Shown here in pieces: positions 60,131 to 64,000 of a DNA stretch of 64,000 nt. The translations under genes and the position numbers were made by a program. How positions within the stretch are numbered: position 1 is the first letter of the stretch; every line of letters begins with the position of its first letter. The stretch comes from Streptomyces sp. WAC 01529 (GTDB lineage Bacteria; Actinomycetota; Actinomycetes; Streptomycetales; Streptomycetaceae). A model generated the notes under the pieces. That model saw only the letters and a list, made by a program, of their open reading frames with translations, searched no databases and had not been told where the DNA came from. The stretch is taken from NCBI RefSeq assembly GCF_003945545.1, contig NZ_CP029617.1:3731001-3795000 (forward strand), written 5' to 3'.

Positions 60131-61117
60131 ATGCCCAGCCCTCCCGCCATCCAGGCCACCGCCCTCTACAAGTCCTACGGATCCCTCCCCGTCCTCCGGG
60201 GAATCGACCTGCACGTGCCACCCGGCACGGTCTTCGCGCTGCTCGGCCCGAACGGCGCGGGCAAGACCACGGCCGTCCGCATCCTCGCCACGCTCACCGC
60301 ACCCGACGCCGGGACCGCGCTGATCGCCGGCCATGACATCCGCACGCACCGCCGCGAAGCACGCCGGTGCCTCAGCCTGACCGGCCAGTACGCGGCGGTG
60401 GACGAGAAACAGACCGGCGCAGAGAACCTCCGCATGATGGGCCGGCTCGCGGGCCTCTCCCGCCGCGAGGCCCGCGCACGGGCCGCCGCCCTGCTGGCCC
60501 GCTTCGACCTCACGGACGCCGCCGACCGCCAGGTCGGCACGTACTCGGGAGGCATGCGCCGCCGCGTGGACCTGGCCGCGGGCCTGGTCCGCGACCCAGA
60601 GGTGATCTTCCTGGACGAGCCGACGACGGGCCTGGACCCGCGCAGCCGCAAGGAGATGTGGGACGTGGTCCGCGAACTGACGGCACGCGGCACGACGGTC
60701 TTCCTCACCACGCAGTACCTGGAGGAGGCCGACCGACTGGCCGACCGCATCGCCGTCCTGCACGAGGGCCGCGTGGTCGCCGAGGGCACGGCGGCGATGC
60801 TCAAGTCCCGTGTGGCGGGGCACCGCCTGGACCTCACGGTCACGTCCCGAGAGGCCTACCTGCGCCTCACGTCCTCACTCCCGGCGACGGCGACAGCGAC
60901 AGCGACAGCGGCCACCCACCGCTCCCCCGAAACCCTCACCCTCGGCATCCCCACCGACGGGTCCGCCCACCACGTACGCACCCTCCTCGACGAACTGGAC
61001 CCCCACCACACGGAGATCGAAAGCTTCGTCCTGCGCGGCGCGACGCTCGACGACGTCTTCCTGACCCTGACCCGGCCGGCGAACTCACCCCAGGACCCCA
61101 CCCATGCACATGTCTGA
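60131..61117 (+). CDS. DrrA-like ABC exporter ATPase
   Basis: 328 aa. Walker A GPNGAGKTT (near 38-46), signature YSGGMRRRVDLA, Walker B VIFLDEPTTGLD and the H-loop TQYLEE identify a DrrA-type ATPase. The C-terminal 80 residues are the DrrA regulatory extension. It powers export of a drug or lipid-like compound. It ends 14 bp inside the permease gene, and is controlled by the divergent TetR. Confidence 0.92.
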   Translation: MPSPPAIQATALYKSYGSLPVLRGIDLHVPPGTVFALLGPNGAGKTTAVRILATLTAPDAGTALIAGHDIRTHRREARRCLSLTGQYAAVDEKQTGAENLRMMGRLAGLSRREARARAAALLARFDLTDAADRQVGTYSGGMRRRVDLAAGLVRDPEVIFLDEPTTGLDPRSRKEMWDVVRELTARGTTVFLTTQYLEEADRLADRIAVLHEGRVVAEGTAAMLKSRVAGHRLDLTVTSREAYLRLTSSLPATATATATAATHRSPETLTLGIPTDGSAHHVRTLLDELDPHHTEIESFVLRGATLDDVFLTLTRPANSPQDPTHAHV

Positions 61118-61856
61118 CGCCCTCACCATGGCGGACCGCTCCCTGCGCCTGAGCCGCCGCAACACCGACGCGCTGATCACGGCTCTCGTCCTGCCGGTGA
61201 TGCTGCTCCTGATCTTCGTGTACTTCTTCGGCGGCGCGATCGACACGGGCACGCGGTACGTGACGTACGTCGTCCCCGGAGTACTGATCCTCTGCGCCGG
61301 CTTCGGCTCCTCGAACACGGCCACCGCCGTGACCGAGGACCTCAAGGGCGGCATCATCGACCGGTTCCGCTCGATGGACATCGGCGGTGCGCCCATCCTG
61401 GCGGGTCACGTCCTCGCCTCCACGGCCCGCAACCTCATCGCGACGACGCTCGTCCTCGGTGTGGCCTTCGCCATCGGCTTCCGCCCGGCGGCGACCCTGC
61501 CGGGCTGGCTGGCCGCGCTCGCCGTGCTCCTCGCCTTCATCCTGGCGCTGTCCTGGCTCTCGGCGACGGTGGGCCTGCTGGCCAACTCCCCCGAGGCGGC
61601 GGGCGGCTTCACCTTCTTCGTGAGCTTCCTGCCCTATCCCAGCAGCTCCTTCGTCCCCACCGACACGATGCCTACCTGGCTCCGCGCCTTCGCCGACCAC
61701 CAGCCGATCACCCCGGTCATCGAATCCCTCCGCGGCCTCCTCCTCGGCCAGCCGGTGGGGAACACCCCGTGGCTGGCCCTGACCTGGTGCGCGGCGATCC
61801 TCACCCTCTCGGCGACCCTCTCGGGCGCCCTCTTCGCGAGGCGTACGAGCCGGTGA
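61104..61856 (+). CDS. DrrB-like ABC-2 exporter permease
   Basis: 250 aa with six hydrophobic segments. An ABC-2 membrane-domain signature is present (DRFRSMDIGGAPILAGHVLAS, two parts, and PLLEALRG-like SLRGLLLGQ). It starts inside the ATPase gene, so the two are made together and form a heterodimeric pump. The substrate is unknown; the TetR control suggests a drug-like inducer. Confidence 0.9.
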   Translation: MHMSDALTMADRSLRLSRRNTDALITALVLPVMLLLIFVYFFGGAIDTGTRYVTYVVPGVLILCAGFGSSNTATAVTEDLKGGIIDRFRSMDIGGAPILAGHVLASTARNLIATTLVLGVAFAIGFRPAATLPGWLAALAVLLAFILALSWLSATVGLLANSPEAAGGFTFFVSFLPYPSSSFVPTDTMPTWLRAFADHQPITPVIESLRGLLLGQPVGNTPWLALTWCAAILTLSATLSGALFARRTSR

Positions 61857-61866
61857 GCGAGGCCGG

Positions 61867-62964
61867 TCAGCCGAGGCGCCGCCGCCGCTGGTCCGCGCGC
61901 GTCCAGTCCCTCAGCGCCTCCACGATCCGCCGGTGGGTCGGCACGGCGCTCAGCCCGAGGACGGTACGGGCCCGGGTGAGGACCTCCTCGATCTTCCGTC
62001 CCCCGCGCAGGAGCGGCCACCACGCGAACGCCGGCCTCGTGTCGAGGGTGAGCGCGGTGCGGATGACGTCGGTGAACACCGACTGCGCCCTCTTGTAGTC
62101 GAGGAGGCGCGGAAGGTCGTGCTCCCATCCCAGGGAGCTGCCCGGCCTCGCGTCCTCGACCGCCTCACGCCACCGCGACTTCACCTGCTCCTCCTGATCC
62201 GGCCGGTACCGCATCAGATAGAGGTGGGTGGCCAAGTCGTAGAGAGGGTCCCCCACCATGGCCAACTCCCAGTCGATGCACCAGAGCTGACCGGCCGGGT
62301 CGACGATGAAGTTCTCCCTGTGCAGATCACCGTGGAGAAGCCCGAACGGCCTCGGGGTCATGCTCAGGACGTTCTCCCGCAGCTCCCCGAAACACCGGCG
62401 GTCGATGCCGAGCGAGTGGAAAAGCTCCCCGAACCGCTGCTCGTTCCGCAGATAGACCTGCTCCTCGGTGAAGCAGATCAGCCGCTCCAGGAATGCGGTG
62501 GTGTCACCGTCGGGCGGCCGGTCCTCCGAGACACACCGGCGTTCCACCACCAGCTTGTCCGGGTCGACTCCGGCCAACTGCCCGAAGAGTTCGATGATCT
62601 GGGCGATCAGCGGCTCGGGAATGGGGTCGGTGAATTTGTGGCGCGAGCCGAGCGTCCGCCCCTCGATGAATCTCTGAAGGCCGAACTCGCCCACGTCGAT
62701 GACGTCCGGAATCCGGGTGATGTGCCCGGCCAGCGCCCGCACCAGCTCCTCTTCCGAGTGGAAACAGCGCCGGTCGAACCAGAGCAGGTCCTTGCGCGGC
62801 TCCCGGCACTTCCACCGGGCCCCGCCTCCGCCCTCCGACTCCCCCGGCAACGGAAATACGTAGGTCTCGTGGTGGTACCCCTTGAGCGGGCCGACGAGAA
62901 CCCGCTCACTGCCACTCACCCGAGCGGCATGCTGCCGGGCCGCAGAAGTCGCTTCGGATGGCAT
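61867..62964 (-). CDS. APH/choline-kinase-family phosphotransferase
   Basis: 365 aa from ATG 62964 (MPSEATSAARQHA). The family motifs are present: catalytic loop LLHGDLHRENFIVD, with Asp and Asn, and metal-binding WCIDWELAMVGDPLYDLATHL (two parts). An N-terminal small lobe holds KCREPRKDL. The family phosphorylates aminoglycosides, choline or homoserine-like alcohols. It is divergent from the HAD hydrolase gene and could act on the same metabolite. No resistance claim can be made. Confidence 0.85.
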   Translation of the reverse strand: MPSEATSAARQHAARVSGSERVLVGPLKGYHHETYVFPLPGESEGGGGARWKCREPRKDLLWFDRRCFHSEEELVRALAGHITRIPDVIDVGEFGLQRFIEGRTLGSRHKFTDPIPEPLIAQIIELFGQLAGVDPDKLVVERRCVSEDRPPDGDTTAFLERLICFTEEQVYLRNEQRFGELFHSLGIDRRCFGELRENVLSMTPRPFGLLHGDLHRENFIVDPAGQLWCIDWELAMVGDPLYDLATHLYLMRYRPDQEEQVKSRWREAVEDARPGSSLGWEHDLPRLLDYKRAQSVFTDVIRTALTLDTRPAFAWWPLLRGGRKIEEVLTRARTVLGLSAVPTHRRIVEALRDWTRADQRRRRLG

Positions 62965-63195
62965 CGCTGTTCTTTCGGCCTGGGCGGACGGCGTGGAGCA
63001 CGTTACCCCTGTGCCGCAGGGGCTCACGCCCGTTCTCGCCCGAGCGACGGATTCACGCCACCCATGAGCTAATTCGCGCTCGTCCGTACGAGGACGCCTT
63101 CTCACGAACGGGCCGCCGCCATACCCCCGCCATTCCCCCGCCACCCCCCGGTCATCGTCTGGCCGAACAACGACCCGTGGTCCACACTTGCTGAG

Positions 63196-63957
63196 ATGAC
63201 TTCCCAGAGGCCCTCGGCCGACGGCTCTCCCGACCGGGACGTCCTGTCCCGTCTCCTCACTTCGGCCGCCGCGCTGCTCTTCGATTTCGACGGACCTGTC
63301 ACCCGGTTCTTCCACCACTACGACACGAGACCGATCGCCCGGGAGATCAAGGCCCTGCTCCTGGAGCGCGGTGTGTCACTGCCCGCCCACGTACAGGCCT
63401 CGGAGGACTCGCACGGCCTTCTCCACCTCCTCAGAAGCGAGGTGTTCACGGCGGACGATCCGGGTCCCGAGGAACAGAAGACGCTGGAGTTGGCCGAGGG
63501 AATCGTGACCCGCCACGAGTACCAGGCCGCTCTCGGCGCCGTCCCGGACGAGCACGTCGGAGCCCTGGCGACCGAGCTGTCCCGGCTGGGAAAACGCCTG
63601 GCGATCGTCAGCAACAACGCCGAGGGCCCCGTGCGGGCCTACCTGGAACGCGTGGGCCTGGACGGAATGTTCACGCCCGTACTCGGCCGCGACCCGTACG
63701 AGCTGCGCCACATGAAACCCGACCCCCATCGCGTCAGGACCGCCGTGCACCACCTGGGCCTCAAGGCGGCGGACTGCCTTCTCGTGGGAGACCAGCCCAC
63801 GGACCTGGAAGCGGCCCGCACCGCGGGAACCCCCTTCCTCGGCTACGCCAGGAGCGAGGCGGTGGCAGACCAAATGCGAAGGGAGGGCGCCATTTGGGCC
63901 GACATCTCCCTGCTCCCCCTCCTGCGCGCGGCGAGTCAGCTTACGGGCCCCAACTAA
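63196..63957 (+). CDS. HAD-superfamily hydrolase
   Basis: 253 aa. Motif I LLFDFDGPVT (Asp30 and Asp32), motif II IVSNN, motif III Lys in MKPDPHRV, and motif IV LLVGDQPTDLEAA are all present, so the phosphatase looks active. The cap is of the small helical C1 type. It would remove phosphate from a small metabolite. It is divergent from the APH-family kinase, a possible kinase/phosphatase pair. Confidence 0.88.
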   Translation: MTSQRPSADGSPDRDVLSRLLTSAAALLFDFDGPVTRFFHHYDTRPIAREIKALLLERGVSLPAHVQASEDSHGLLHLLRSEVFTADDPGPEEQKTLELAEGIVTRHEYQAALGAVPDEHVGALATELSRLGKRLAIVSNNAEGPVRAYLERVGLDGMFTPVLGRDPYELRHMKPDPHRVRTAVHHLGLKAADCLLVGDQPTDLEAARTAGTPFLGYARSEAVADQMRREGAIWADISLLPLLRAASQLTGPN

Positions 63958-64000
63958 ACTCTGTTGGGCCCGACTTGCGTGCTCGCGCGGCGGAGACGAC

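Overview
The window is high-GC Streptomyces chromosome. Third-codon positions are almost all G/C, GTG starts are common, and there are actinomycete markers: mshA (mycothiol), carD, phoR-phoP with PHO boxes, msiK, and an MEP-pathway ispD-ispF pair. The order msiK, secreted protein, nucleotidyltransferase, DoxX protein, rlmB, cysS, ispF, ispD, carD, lipoprotein, phoP-phoR/phoU, then gpmA, MFS, YbjN-like and mshA matches the conserved core order I know from Streptomyces coelicolor (about SCO4240 down to SCO4204). This is family and synteny knowledge; no search was run.

Layout. (1) 1-23.8 kb is conserved core: a quinone oxidoreductase fragment, two acetyltransferases, an APH-type kinase, a DsbA-like lipoprotein, an FAD oxidoreductase, tRNA-Thr, msiK and the housekeeping run above. 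The PhoR-PhoP/PhoU switch carries two PHO boxes in its divergent promoter. A 37-aa Cys-rich metallothionein-like gene follows, then a beta-propeller/Ig-like secreted protein. (2) 23.9-33.36 kb is an accessory island in the 3' end of gpmA. The last 19 bp of gpmA occur three times in direct orientation (23930, 29458, 33344), so two integrative-element remnants appear stacked in tandem. Element A (about 5.5 kb) carries a cold-shock-domain/Shedu-like nuclease fusion, a HEPN-type protein with an RX4H motif, and a regulatory module (HATPase, NUDIX, GntR) typical of actinomycete integrative and conjugative elements. Element B (about 3.9 kb) carries an overlapping two-gene unit, a PD-(D/E)XK-like nuclease and a 497-aa unknown protein, plus a decayed GNAT gene. 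Neither has an intact integrase, replication or transfer gene. Both cargo blocks are visibly more AT-rich than the core and are the best candidates for an undescribed defence system. (3) 33.3-43.4 kb returns to core: gpmA, MFS, YbjN-like/mshA, a methyltransferase, an NlpC/P60 hydrolase, a receiver-PP2C phosphatase, DUF2516, an HbhA-like protein and an autoregulated XRE regulator. (4) 43.4-64 kb is strain-variable: a paired small-gene unit, a truncated XRE regulator, a TmrB-like ATPase, a Rox-type rifampicin monooxygenase with a rifamycin-associated element (RAE), AraC-VOC, a MerR-PP2C fusion, two imine-reductase-like genes each next to its own regulator, a penicillin-binding protein, a HelD/HelR-like RNA polymerase-recycling ATPase divergent from a TetR gene across a three-copy operator, a TetR-controlled DrrAB-type exporter, an APH-family kinase and a HAD hydrolase.

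Themes: phosphate control (PhoRP/PhoU), antibiotic self-protection (Rox, HelD-like, DrrAB-like, APH and Eis-like enzymes), and phage defence carried on tandem gpmA-targeted islands.
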